Origin: Ga0077555 sp050250755 | Lineage (GTDB): Bacteria; Pseudomonadota; Alphaproteobacteria; Rhizobiales; Hyphomicrobiaceae | NCBI GenBank assembly: GCA_050250755.1 | Contig: JBFWOB010000006.1 | Coordinates: forward strand, 1 to 64,000 | Direction: 5' to 3' | DNA: 64,000 nt | Shown here: in pieces, positions 8,425 to 16,083 of the stretch | How the letters are laid out: each line of letters opens with the position of its first letter | Position numbering within the stretch: position 1 is the first letter of the stretch | Program-made: the position numbers and the translations under genes | The notes under the pieces: model-generated | The model's database searches: none | What the model saw: the letters and a program-made list of their open reading frames with translations, nothing else | Told to the model about the DNA's origin: nothing

Positions 8425-9864
8425 ATGGGAAAGGTCACTGGATTTCTTGAGCACGATCGCAGCGATCGCGGCTATCGCCCGATCGACGAGCGCATCAAGC
8501 ACTACCGCGAGTTCGTGGTGCCGCTGCCGGAGAAGGACGTTCGCACGCAAGCTTCGCGCTGCATGGATTGCGGCATTCCCTACTGCCACAATGGCTGTCC
8601 GGTGAACAATCAGATCCCGGACTGGAACGACCTCGTCTACCACGACCAGTGGCGGCAGGCGCTGACGAACCTGCATTCGACCAACAATTTCCCGGAGTTC
8701 ACGGGGCGCATTTGCCCGGCGCCGTGCGAGGCGTCCTGCACACTGAACCTTGAGGATAAGCCGGTCACTATCAAGACGATCGAGTGCGCGATCATCGACA
8801 AAGGGTTTGCCGAAGGTTGGGTCACGTCCGAGCCGCCGGAGACCAGGACCGGCAAGAAAGTCGCAATCATTGGGGCAGGTCCGGCCGGGCTTGCCGCCGC
8901 GCAGCAATTGGCGCGCGCCGGCCACGAGGTGCACGTCTACGAGAAGAACGCGCAGCCGGGTGGCCTCCTCCGTTATGGCATCCCCGATTTCAAGCTCGAT
9001 AAGTCGCTTGTCGCGCGCCGCGTCGAGCAAATGAAGGGCGAGGGCGTCACCTTCCATGTGAATACCCACGTCGGCAAGGACGTCTCGGCGTATGACATCC
9101 AGGACAGCCACGACGCGGTGCTGTTGACGGGGGGCTCCGAGCGGCCTTTCGACTTTTTCATCGAGTCGCCCGGGCGCAATCTCGACGGGCTGCATTTCGC
9201 GATGGATTTCCTGCCGCAGCAGAACCGTCGCGTGTCGTCAGAGCCGCAGCGTCCGGGAACGCACGAGATCTCGGCCAAAGATAAGCACGTCATTGTCATC
9301 GGTGGCGGCGATACGGGCTCGGACTGTATCGGCACGTCGATCCGACAAGGCGCCAAGTCGGTAACGCAACTCGAGATCATGCCGCGTCCGCCGGAGAAGG
9401 AAGCCAAGCTCGTCACATGGCCGCACTGGCCGCTGAAGCTGCGCATCTCGACCAGCCAGTCAGAGGGCGCGACGACGGAGTATTCGATCTCCACCACGGG
9501 CTTCGCTGGCGAGAACGGCAAGGTGACGAAGGTGCTTTACACGCGCGTCGGCCCCGACTTGAAGCCGATCCCAGGCAGCGAGGGTGAGCTGCCGGCTGAC
9601 CTCGTCCTCTTTGCGATGGGGTTCTCGGGCCCGGTCGATACGGATGTGGTCAAGCAGTTAGAGCTACCGATCGTACCACGCGGCCGCTTCAAGGGTCTCG
9701 ACGCGACCGAGCGGGATTATCGTCTCAAGGGCAAGCCGAAGCTCTTTGCGGCCGGAGATATCCGTCGCGGGCAAAGTCTCGTCGTTTGGGCCATTCGTGA
9801 AGGCCGCCAGGCCGCCGCCTCCATCGACAAGTTCCTGATGGGGCGCAGCGACCTGCCGCGCTAA
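8425..9864 (+). CDS. gltD: Glutamate synthase small subunit
   Basis: 479 residues, the normal length for the beta subunit. It oxidises NADPH and passes electrons through FAD and Fe-S clusters to GltB. Cysteine-rich 4Fe-4S segments lie at the N terminus (CMDCGIPYCHNGCPVNN and CPAPCEASCTLN). The FAD dinucleotide fold follows (GAGPAGLAAAQQLARAG), then the NADPH fold (GGGDTGSDCIGTS). The closing FAD motif AAGDIRRGQSLVVWAI is also present. The ATG at 8425 opens the conserved MGKVTGFLE start. It is the second gene of gltBD on the same strand, with a possible hairpin in the 118-bp gap. Confidence 0.98.
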   Translation: MGKVTGFLEHDRSDRGYRPIDERIKHYREFVVPLPEKDVRTQASRCMDCGIPYCHNGCPVNNQIPDWNDLVYHDQWRQALTNLHSTNNFPEFTGRICPAPCEASCTLNLEDKPVTIKTIECAIIDKGFAEGWVTSEPPETRTGKKVAIIGAGPAGLAAAQQLARAGHEVHVYEKNAQPGGLLRYGIPDFKLDKSLVARRVEQMKGEGVTFHVNTHVGKDVSAYDIQDSHDAVLLTGGSERPFDFFIESPGRNLDGLHFAMDFLPQQNRRVSSEPQRPGTHEISAKDKHVIVIGGGDTGSDCIGTSIRQGAKSVTQLEIMPRPPEKEAKLVTWPHWPLKLRISTSQSEGATTEYSISTTGFAGENGKVTKVLYTRVGPDLKPIPGSEGELPADLVLFAMGFSGPVDTDVVKQLELPIVPRGRFKGLDATERDYRLKGKPKLFAAGDIRRGQSLVVWAIREGRQAAASIDKFLMGRSDLPR

Positions 9865-9978
9865 CGCGACGGCCGTTTGGTATCGGCCGAGCCGCCGAAC
9901 GATGCAGCACACGCGCCGTTCGAATTTCTCGTTGGCTCGGTCGCAACGCTCGTAGTCGACGACAGCCGGCCCCGGCGG

Positions 9979-10266
9979 TCAGCCTTTGTGTTTGTCGAGG
10001 TAAGCGCGGGCTTTAGTGGAGTCGATCAGCGGATAAACTTCGAATGTCGCTGGAACGATCTCGGCCCATTCGTTCATAATGCGATGCAGGGTTTCGTTGT
10101 CGGGCATATCGAGCAGCGCAATGGCGCCGCGGCCGGTCCGAGCCCACACCTCCTTGCACAGCCCCTGCTTCTGCAATGGCGCCAGCCATTCCCAATAAGC
10201 TTTCCGCTTGGGCGTCATCGCCGAGGGCGGCTCGGGCCTGGGCGTCGAGATCACCATGAAAAGCAT
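9979..10266 (-). CDS. Small DUF3303/muconolactone-isomerase-like protein
   Basis: 95 residues, starting MLFMVISTPRPEPP. The pattern of a beta strand, a helix with WLAPLQKQG, strands GRGAIALLDMPDNETL and a closing YPLIDSTKARAYLDKHKG is that of small ferredoxin-like (dimeric alpha/beta barrel) proteins such as DUF3303, YciI and muconolactone isomerase. No catalytic function is claimed. The start at 10266 is 5 bp after the stop of the SnoaL-like gene, so the two are very probably translated from one message. The pair lies next to a GMC oxidoreductase gene on the other strand. Confidence 0.7.
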   Translation of the reverse strand: MLFMVISTPRPEPPSAMTPKRKAYWEWLAPLQKQGLCKEVWARTGRGAIALLDMPDNETLHRIMNEWAEIVPATFEVYPLIDSTKARAYLDKHKG

Positions 10267-10271
10267 CGAGG

Positions 10272-10718
10272 TTACTCCTTCGGGCTGAGGCGCGTTGCCG
10301 GCTTGTATTGATCTTCGAGACGATTTGCGTGGCGATGCAGAAGGCGCCATTCGCCATCTTCCAGACGGAAGATGTGCGTGACGCGGTTCGACCATTGGGT
10401 CGCGCTCGTCATGCCATCCATGGAATTCATGCGGAATGTCTCGACGTCGGTCATGTAGAAAAGCTCGGGCATGGCAACGAGAGTGATGCTTTCGTAGCTG
10501 ACCGTTCCGCCGCGGAATTGCTGACCGGCCCAATCCCAGCGGGCCGAGACCGCATCCCAACCTTTCTCCCAGCCTCCCCATCCGTAGAAGCTTGTTGCAT
10601 CAGCCGCGTGCGAGTAGAGGGCTTTGATGGCGCGGACATCGCCGTTGGCGACATTGCCCATCGCGGCGTGCAGCCGGCTAATCGCAGCCACGACCGATGG
10701 GTCCAGTTCTCTTTGCAT
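10272..10718 (-). CDS. SnoaL-like/NTF2-fold protein
   Basis: 148 residues from the ATG at 10718, which has GGAG 9 nt upstream; an ATG at 10748 adds ten residues. The helix ISRLHAAMGNVANGDVRAIKALYSHAAD, the WGGWEKGWDAVSARWDWAG segment and the ending VTHIFRLEDGEWRLLHRHAN match ketosteroid-isomerase-like SnoaL proteins. These act as lyases, isomerases or binding proteins in secondary and xenobiotic metabolism. The closing W-R-L-L-H-R-H-A strand is characteristic. It is read just before the small DUF-type gene with a 5-bp gap. The substrate is unknown. Confidence 0.8.
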   Translation of the reverse strand: MQRELDPSVVAAISRLHAAMGNVANGDVRAIKALYSHAADATSFYGWGGWEKGWDAVSARWDWAGQQFRGGTVSYESITLVAMPELFYMTDVETFRMNSMDGMTSATQWSNRVTHIFRLEDGEWRLLHRHANRLEDQYKPATRLSPKE

Positions 10719-10893
10719 AATCGGAGGCTCCTTCGGCGTTTCCGCCATTCAATACGCGGTGCGGGGCACTTGTCACCCGTCCACCACATTCCGTTCAACA
10801 TTGCTGTCGTGACGGCTCGACCCGCCGGGCGCATCTGCGCTATCTCGCATCTCTTGGGTTCCGAGTTCTTTTCGGTCGCAGGAGGGTTTGCCT

Positions 10894-12576
10894 ATGGCGC
10901 GTCTGGCCCGGCCGCTCGATCGGCTCGCGCGAGCCTATGATGTCGTTGTCGTGGGCTCCGGCTATGGCGGCGGCGTGGCAGCGTCGCGACTGGCGCGGGC
11001 TGGGAAACGCGTATGCGTCCTGGAACGGGGGCGTGAGTTTCTGACCGGCGAGTTCCCGTCTCGCTTTCCCGAGATGCGTGGCGAAATGCAGGTCAATGGC
11101 CGACGCATGAGCTTCGGCAAGCCAACGGCCCTCTACGATGTGCGCCTGGGCGACGACATGCATGTGCTCGTCGCGTGCGGTCTGGGCGGCGGCTCGCTCG
11201 TCAATGCCGGCGTGGCGTTGAGACCCGATCCCCGCGTTTTCCGCGATGCGGCCTGGCCCGGCCAGATCGTGCAGGATGGCCTGCTCGATGAAGGTTATGC
11301 ACGGGCGGCGCGGTGGCTGCGGCCGGCCCTCCACGCGCGTGCGCCTGAGATGACGAAGTTTCGCGCTCTCGAGAGTGCGAGTGCCGCCTTGGGAAGGGCG
11401 CCGGTGAACCCTCCGGTCGTCGTGAGTTTCGAGGCGGGTATCAATGCTGCCGGAATCGCGCAGCCTGCTTGTACGCTCTGTGGTGATTGCTGTGGTGGCT
11501 GCAATGTAGGTGCCAAGAATACGGTCGCTCTCACGTACCTGCCGGACGCCGTGCGTCACGGGGCGGACGTGTTTACCGAGGCCCGCGTCAAACACGTCGA
11601 GAAGGCGAAGGACGGCGGGTGGCGCGTCATGGTCGAACGACTCGCGAGCGCGGCGAAAGACGCTCCCTCTGAATTGACGATCGAGGCGGCGATGGTCGTC
11701 CTTGCGGCTGGAACCTTGGGCTCGACGGAAATCCTGCTCCGGTCGCGCGAGAAGGGCCTGGCTATTTCCGACCGCCTTGGCCGTGGGTTCTCGGCGAACG
11801 GCGATATTATTGCTTTCGGCTATGGCGCGCGATTGCCCGTCAACGCCGTCGGCGTGGGCCATCCGTCCAAGATTCCGGGCGCTGAGGTAGGCGCCGCGGT
11901 AAGCGGTCAGATCGACATCGAGGACGGAGACGAACTCGCCAACGAGATGCACATCCAGGAGGGCGCGCTGCCGTCGGCGTTGGCACCGGTTCTTCCCGTC
12001 ATGTTCGTGCCGAACGGTCGGCTGCTCGGCGCGCTCTCGGCGCTCGTCAACGGTGTCTACAAAGGTCCGCTTGCCAGCCTCCAGACGTTCTTTGCCGTGT
12101 CACACGACAGCGCCTCGGGACGCTTCCGCCTGGAAGACGGCCGTCTCTCGCTCTCCTGGCCGGGAGCCAAGGACGAGCCCGTCTACCACCGCCTGGACCG
12201 CGCGCTCTCGGCTCTCGTCGGGAAGGCGGGCGGCTCCTACGTGAAGAACCCGCTCGCCGGGAACGTCATGGGCCACCAGCCCGCCACGGCGCATCCTCTG
12301 GGTGGTGCGGGCATGGGGCGCGAATCCGAGAACGGTGTCGTCGATCACAAAGGGCGGGTCTTCGACACCGGTGCGGGAAGCACGGATGTTCACGACGGAC
12401 TCTATGTTCTCGACGGCTCCGTCATTCCGCGCTCTCTCGGCGTCAATCCGCTGCTCACGATCACGGCGTTGGCCGAACGGGCCATGATTCACATGAGCCG
12501 CGACAAGGGCTTTGCGTTCGACGATGTGCCTCGTTGGTCCGGATCTCCAACGACGCCCGACAGCCCCGTCGCCTGA
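10894..12576 (+). CDS. GMC-family (cholesterol-oxidase-like) FAD oxidoreductase with a CxxCxxCCxxC motif
   Basis: 560 residues. It has an N-terminal FAD fold GSGYGGGVAASRLARAGK and ends with the GMC signature (AHPLGG with the likely catalytic His, then SLGVNPLLTITALAERAM with Asn). It probably oxidises an alcohol or sterol-like substrate with FAD. Residues 193-203 read CTLCGDCCGGC, which satisfies the C-x2-C-x2-C-x3-C spacing of a 4Fe-4S site. A comparable Cys-rich segment is found in a branch of bacterial cholesterol-oxidase-like proteins. The ATG at 10894 has GGAGG 8 nt upstream, so the TTG at 10888 is less likely. No signal peptide is obvious. It converges with the hydrolase gene, leaving 13 bp between stops. 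Confidence 0.85.
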   Translation: MARLARPLDRLARAYDVVVVGSGYGGGVAASRLARAGKRVCVLERGREFLTGEFPSRFPEMRGEMQVNGRRMSFGKPTALYDVRLGDDMHVLVACGLGGGSLVNAGVALRPDPRVFRDAAWPGQIVQDGLLDEGYARAARWLRPALHARAPEMTKFRALESASAALGRAPVNPPVVVSFEAGINAAGIAQPACTLCGDCCGGCNVGAKNTVALTYLPDAVRHGADVFTEARVKHVEKAKDGGWRVMVERLASAAKDAPSELTIEAAMVVLAAGTLGSTEILLRSREKGLAISDRLGRGFSANGDIIAFGYGARLPVNAVGVGHPSKIPGAEVGAAVSGQIDIEDGDELANEMHIQEGALPSALAPVLPVMFVPNGRLLGALSALVNGVYKGPLASLQTFFAVSHDSASGRFRLEDGRLSLSWPGAKDEPVYHRLDRALSALVGKAGGSYVKNPLAGNVMGHQPATAHPLGGAGMGRESENGVVDHKGRVFDTGAGSTDVHDGLYVLDGSVIPRSLGVNPLLTITALAERAMIHMSRDKGFAFDDVPRWSGSPTTPDSPVA

Positions 12577-12589
12577 TGCGGGCTTCGCC

Positions 12590-13747
12590 TCAAGCCAGAA
12601 ATGCCTTCAGCAGTTCAACGACCTTGGCGGACTGCTCCTGCTGGACCCAGTGCCCCGCGCCCTCGACCAGATGCGCACCTTTCATGTCCGAGAACGCTTT
12701 GGTCTGCATCGTCTCAAATGCACCGGGGACTTGGTACACGCCCCAATCGCTTTTCCCGGCAATGAACATCGACGGGACCTCAATGGCCTTGCCCGAGTAC
12801 AGTGACAGCTCGGCGTTGAGATGCGGCACATAGCGCGCACGATACCAGTTCAGGCTGGCCTGGAAGCCCGTCCGCCCGTACTCCTCGGCATAGACCTCCA
12901 TCTCGGCGGGCGAGAGCCATGTATTCGCTGCGACCGCCGTTGCGCTCGGCATGTGCGGCCGCACCGTCTCGGCCATGGTTTCATCGCGGTTCATGACGTA
13001 ATAGGTCGGCATTTCGGCGAGGCACTCGGCCGACCATTCCTTCAGGCGATACGGCTTGTTGTCCGTCCAGTCTGCGCTCTTGTGATGAAAATAGGCGCGC
13101 AGGAACCCGCCGACGCCTTCCGGGCTTCGGCACATGTCGTCATTGGCCTCTCGCGTCGTGTAGTAGCGCTGATAATGTTTTCTGGGTCGCGAAAGCTTAG
13201 CGAGGCCCTCGTCGATGTCATTACCGGCGCGATCGAGTCCAGCGACATGCGCGTCTCCATTGGCCGTTCCGAATGGTAGAGACGGAGGCCCGCCGAATGG
13301 CGCGCTCATGATCACGCAGCGCTCGAACATATCGGGCCGCGTGAGCGCGCACCACGACGTCACCGCTGCGCCGAAGTCATGGCCGATCACCGCCGCGACT
13401 TTGTGGTATCCGAGCGCGAGCGACAGCGCCACCGCATCGCGCGCCAGACTGAGCATGAAGAACGGCCGCAGATCCTGGTCGTAGGCGTCACTCGCCCCGG
13501 TCGTCCGACCATAGCCGCGCTGGTCCGGCGCAACGACGTGGAAGCCGGCCTCGGCGAGTGGCGCCATCACGTTCCGCCACGAATAGGCGAGCTCAGGAAA
13601 TCCGTGCAGCAGCAGAAGCAGCGGCCGCCCTTTCGTCTCATGGCCGGCTTCGAGGACGTGCATTCTGAGGCCATTGATGCCTTCGATGAAGCGGGCACGC
13701 ACACCTTGGCCGAGATGCTTGCTGTCGAGCGGCGGAAGAGACGACAT
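12590..13747 (-). CDS. Alpha/beta hydrolase, epoxide-hydrolase-like
   Basis: 385 residues. The oxyanion motif LLLLHGFPELAYSWRNV is followed by APDQRGYGRT, then the nucleophile elbow GHDFGAAV with Asp in the nucleophile position. This is the arrangement of epoxide hydrolases and haloalkane dehalogenases. The acid and base follow in the cap and C-terminal region (FIAGKSDWG and GAGHWVQQEQ with the catalytic His). The start at 13747 was chosen for GGAG 8 nt upstream. The protein is cytoplasmic by lack of a signal. It lies between a GMC oxidoreductase and a NIPSNAP gene, which suggests an accessory oxidation cluster. The exact substrate cannot be read from sequence. Confidence 0.87.
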   Translation of the reverse strand: MSSLPPLDSKHLGQGVRARFIEGINGLRMHVLEAGHETKGRPLLLLLHGFPELAYSWRNVMAPLAEAGFHVVAPDQRGYGRTTGASDAYDQDLRPFFMLSLARDAVALSLALGYHKVAAVIGHDFGAAVTSWCALTRPDMFERCVIMSAPFGGPPSLPFGTANGDAHVAGLDRAGNDIDEGLAKLSRPRKHYQRYYTTREANDDMCRSPEGVGGFLRAYFHHKSADWTDNKPYRLKEWSAECLAEMPTYYVMNRDETMAETVRPHMPSATAVAANTWLSPAEMEVYAEEYGRTGFQASLNWYRARYVPHLNAELSLYSGKAIEVPSMFIAGKSDWGVYQVPGAFETMQTKAFSDMKGAHLVEGAGHWVQQEQSAKVVELLKAFLA

Positions 13748-13907
13748 GGGTTCGCTCCGGGACGTTGGATAGGGGTCGGCGGGCGCAGGGCGGTGACGCA
13801 TTGCTGCGCAACCTGACAGACGCCGCCACGCGAGTAGCGTCGCTTGCGGCTCGCCGCTGCGTGTCGTGGGGCCGGCGCAGCACGTGGCACTGCGCCGGCC
13901 CGGCCGT

Positions 13908-14543
13908 TCATTGCATCGGCGAATGCGCAGAGGGCAGCATGATCGTGGATGACATATCCTCGAGAAGCGGCGCCGCCTTCTTCAGGAATCCCTGCCACTG
14001 CGGATCGGCGACGGCGGCAGCGCGAGCGGCCGCGCGGGCGTTGAGGTCCGGATAAGCCCAGATATGCACCACCTCATTCGGCTGGCCAGCCTCGGTGATC
14101 CACATTCCCACCGGCTTCGAGTATTTCTCGCGGACGGGCATCACCTCCATGATGTGATTGACCCATTCCTTCGCGCGGCCCGGCTTGATGCGATAAGCGC
14201 GGAGTTCATAGACGTTTTTCGTGTTCTCGGGCTTCCGCGGCGCGATGACGGGGTTCATCAGGCGGATATCCTGGCGCAGAAGCATGGGCCGAATGAGCGG
14301 CAGATACTCGTTCGTCCAGCGCTCGTTCTTGCCAAGCTCTCCCCTGAGCCTCGCCCGCTCGTTGAGATCCGGATACGACCATAGGTGCACGACCTGATTG
14401 AGTGCGCCGATCTCGGTCATCCAATAGCCTTCGAGCTTGCCGTAATTGTCACCGCGAATGGCGCGCGCGACCGTTCCTGAGTTTTTGGCCATCTCACCCA
14501 CCATGCCAGCCGGCGCGGTGTAGATCCTGAGCTCATGAATCAT
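13908..14543 (-). CDS. Tandem NIPSNAP-family protein
   Basis: 211 residues containing two copies of the NIPSNAP ferredoxin-like unit. Copy one begins MIHELRIYTAPAG and holds GYWMTEIGALNQVVHLWSYPDLNERARLR. Copy two begins VYELRAYRIKPG and holds GMWITEAGQPNEVVHIWAYPDLNARAAARAA. Each copy has the diagnostic GxW(I/M)TExGxxNxVVHxWxYPDLN block. Bacterial members are often found in catabolic clusters but their activity is undetermined. GGAGG lies 6 nt before the ATG at 14543. It is on the same strand as the hydrolase gene, 160 bp upstream of it. Confidence 0.9.
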   Translation of the reverse strand: MIHELRIYTAPAGMVGEMAKNSGTVARAIRGDNYGKLEGYWMTEIGALNQVVHLWSYPDLNERARLRGELGKNERWTNEYLPLIRPMLLRQDIRLMNPVIAPRKPENTKNVYELRAYRIKPGRAKEWVNHIMEVMPVREKYSKPVGMWITEAGQPNEVVHIWAYPDLNARAAARAAAVADPQWQGFLKKAAPLLEDMSSTIMLPSAHSPMQ

Positions 14544-14662
14544 GTGGGTTCCTCCATGGGGCATACACGAAATTTCGTCGAGCGAGGGCTGCTCGCGAAA
14601 AGGAGGATAGGCGGAGCAATCTCGCCCGTCACCGGGATTGCGACGCCGCCGCGTGCATAACG

Positions 14663-14689
14663 AAAAAAGGCGGCACTTGAGGCCGCCTT
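14663..14689 (-). terminator. Intrinsic terminator of the L,D-transpeptidase gene
   Basis: On the minus strand, AAGGCGGC and GCCGCCTT form a perfect 8-bp stem with a 7-nt loop, followed directly by a run of six T. It lies about 33 bp past the stop codon at 14722, the standard layout of a Rho-independent terminator. Confidence 0.85.
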
Positions 14690-14721
14690 CTCAAAAACTA
14701 TGAATGGTTGCGTGAACAGAC

Positions 14722-15429
14722 CTAATTGACGGATGCGCTGCGGAAATTCGAGCTGGTGCGATCCGCGCTCGACGTCCGGCGCCTGCTGGTGGAGTAGGTC
14801 TTCCGCTCGGGCTGCTGATCGCCCCAAGAGTTGGACGAGGTGTTGCTGTTACGGAAGGTCTGCCAGGTGACCGTCACCTTGGCGCCCGTCCGGACTCGCG
14901 GATAGAGATCGAGCACGTCCTTGTTATACATGCGGATGCAGCCCTTCGAGACGGCTGTCCCAATGGTCCACGGGGCATCAGTGCCGTGGATGCGATACAT
15001 CGACGAGCCGAGGTAGAGCGCGCGCACGCCGAGCGGGTTCATCGGGTGGCCACCTGGCACCCAACGCGGTAGCCGCGGATTTTCCCTGATCATCTCCTGA
15101 GTCGGCGTCCACGAGGGGTTCTCGCGTTTCGCCGTCACCGACGTGACGCCGGACCAGCGGCTCTGTTCGCGCGGGATGGCAATCGGATAGCTGATCGCCT
15201 CACCGGGGCGCGTGATGAAATAGGCTCGGCGATCGCCGAAGCTGACGATGATCTGCCCTGTCGAGAACTGAGGGCTGAAACGGACGACCTCGCGGCCGCC
15301 GCCACCGTAGGATGTGTCACCACCCCAGAACCAGTTGTCCTGGGCATTGGCCGCAGGTGCCACGGCAACCGTTGCCGCAACGATAGCCACGGAGGCAAGC
15401 ACAGCGCGGATTGAGGGTATCGTGGGCAT
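14722..15429 (-). CDS. L,D-transpeptidase (YkuD domain), periplasmic
   Basis: 235 residues with an N-terminal signal peptide (hydrophobic residues 8-25, cleavage near AANAQ at 30). The YkuD domain shows the catalytic block HGTD (His148) through SKGCIRM (Cys164). It forms or exchanges 3-3 cross-links in peptidoglycan or attaches proteins to it. The middle region GGREVVRFSPQFSTGQIIVSFGDRRAYFI is the usual lead-in of the alphaproteobacterial ErfK/YbiS/YcfS/YnhG group. The C-terminal 40 residues are Ser/Thr/Arg-rich and probably disordered. The start at 15429 follows GGAG with 6-nt spacing. It is a single-gene unit with its own terminator. Confidence 0.93.
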   Translation of the reverse strand: MPTIPSIRAVLASVAIVAATVAVAPAANAQDNWFWGGDTSYGGGGREVVRFSPQFSTGQIIVSFGDRRAYFITRPGEAISYPIAIPREQSRWSGVTSVTAKRENPSWTPTQEMIRENPRLPRWVPGGHPMNPLGVRALYLGSSMYRIHGTDAPWTIGTAVSKGCIRMYNKDVLDLYPRVRTGAKVTVTWQTFRNSNTSSNSWGDQQPERKTYSTSRRRTSSADRTSSNFRSASVN

Positions 15430-15631
15430 TCTGATCTCCAAAGTGTCGGCGTCGATTTCAGTCCGGATCAATGTGCTTCCGTTTTGGCCCTCGGCATCCA
15501 GTCCGATTCTGAGCGGCCCACAGGTGCGGCATCAAGGAACGGGGCGTTAGCTGGCTTGTTCCCCCGGTCTGACCGGATTTTCCTAGCGGCCTCAATTACG
15601 CCCTTGTGTTGGGTTTTTTGGCCACTGGGAA

Positions 15632-15649
15632 AACCTGACATGACAGGTT
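15632..15649. promoter_or_regulatory. Near-perfect palindrome AACCTGACATGACAGGTT
   Basis: 18 bp with 16 positions symmetric (arms AACCTG and CAGGTT). It lies about 200 bp upstream of the L,D-transpeptidase start. It looks like a dimeric repressor operator; the regulator is unknown. Confidence 0.4.
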
Positions 15650-15744
15650 GAATAGTTCGTTTATCTCCGCCCCGATTTCAGCATGAGGTCTGCGGCCCAC
15701 GCTGTGTCGCTGCACTCTCGCGAGTGATAGGCCTCCGCCCGGTT

Positions 15745-15762
15745 AATTCGCAACCGCGAATT
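15745..15762. promoter_or_regulatory. Perfect inverted repeat AATTCGC-AACC-GCGAATT
   Basis: Seven-bp arms with a 4-nt centre. CTAATTCG recurs at 15787-15794, so the half-site occurs three times within 50 bp. It could be an operator cluster or a small hairpin; no T tract follows, so a terminator is unlikely. Confidence 0.4.
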
Positions 15763-16083
15763 GGCGTTTTAGCGCCTAGACATGCGCTAATTCGATTGTT
15801 TGACGGATGCGTGTGGGATTTCAGTCACCAACTTTCCGTGATCGCTGATGCTTGTACTCGGAAGTGCAATTTCTCCGAGGATGACCGCTTTATTGCTTAT
15901 GGTTATGTGCTGTTTCCGAGGTCTCTATCTTTGAGAAGACGCGAACAGTCACAGGATGCCCCAAGGGTGCAGAGTTCGCCCACGGCGGTGTTCTGACCTT
16001 GATGCGTCATCATCCTGAGCCGACTCGAGCGCCTCTGCGGACGGCGATTGCGCCGTCGCCGTGGCACCGCTAAAAGCGCCGGC

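Larger units (their letters stand above)
15430..16083. other. Intergenic region with three inverted repeats (L,D-transpeptidase/rimO)
   Basis: 654 bp between divergent genes. It contains near-palindromes at 15632-15649 and 15745-15762, and GACGGC-N6-GCCGTC at 16040-16057, 26 bp before rimO. AT content is higher in the middle than in the flanking genes, as expected for a promoter region. No coding sequence with a ribosome binding site and family likeness is seen; the longest open frame (15724-15996) has none. Confidence 0.6.

Noticed and set aside
9870..9889. Hairpin CGGCCG-N8-CGGCCG after gltD as a terminator
   Set aside because: The stem is only 6 bp and is followed by AGCCGCCG rather than a T tract, so I did not call it.
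15724..15996. A 90-codon frame in the L,D-transpeptidase/rimO gap
   Set aside because: No ribosome binding site, no family and no conserved pattern; treated as chance in an AT-richer stretch.
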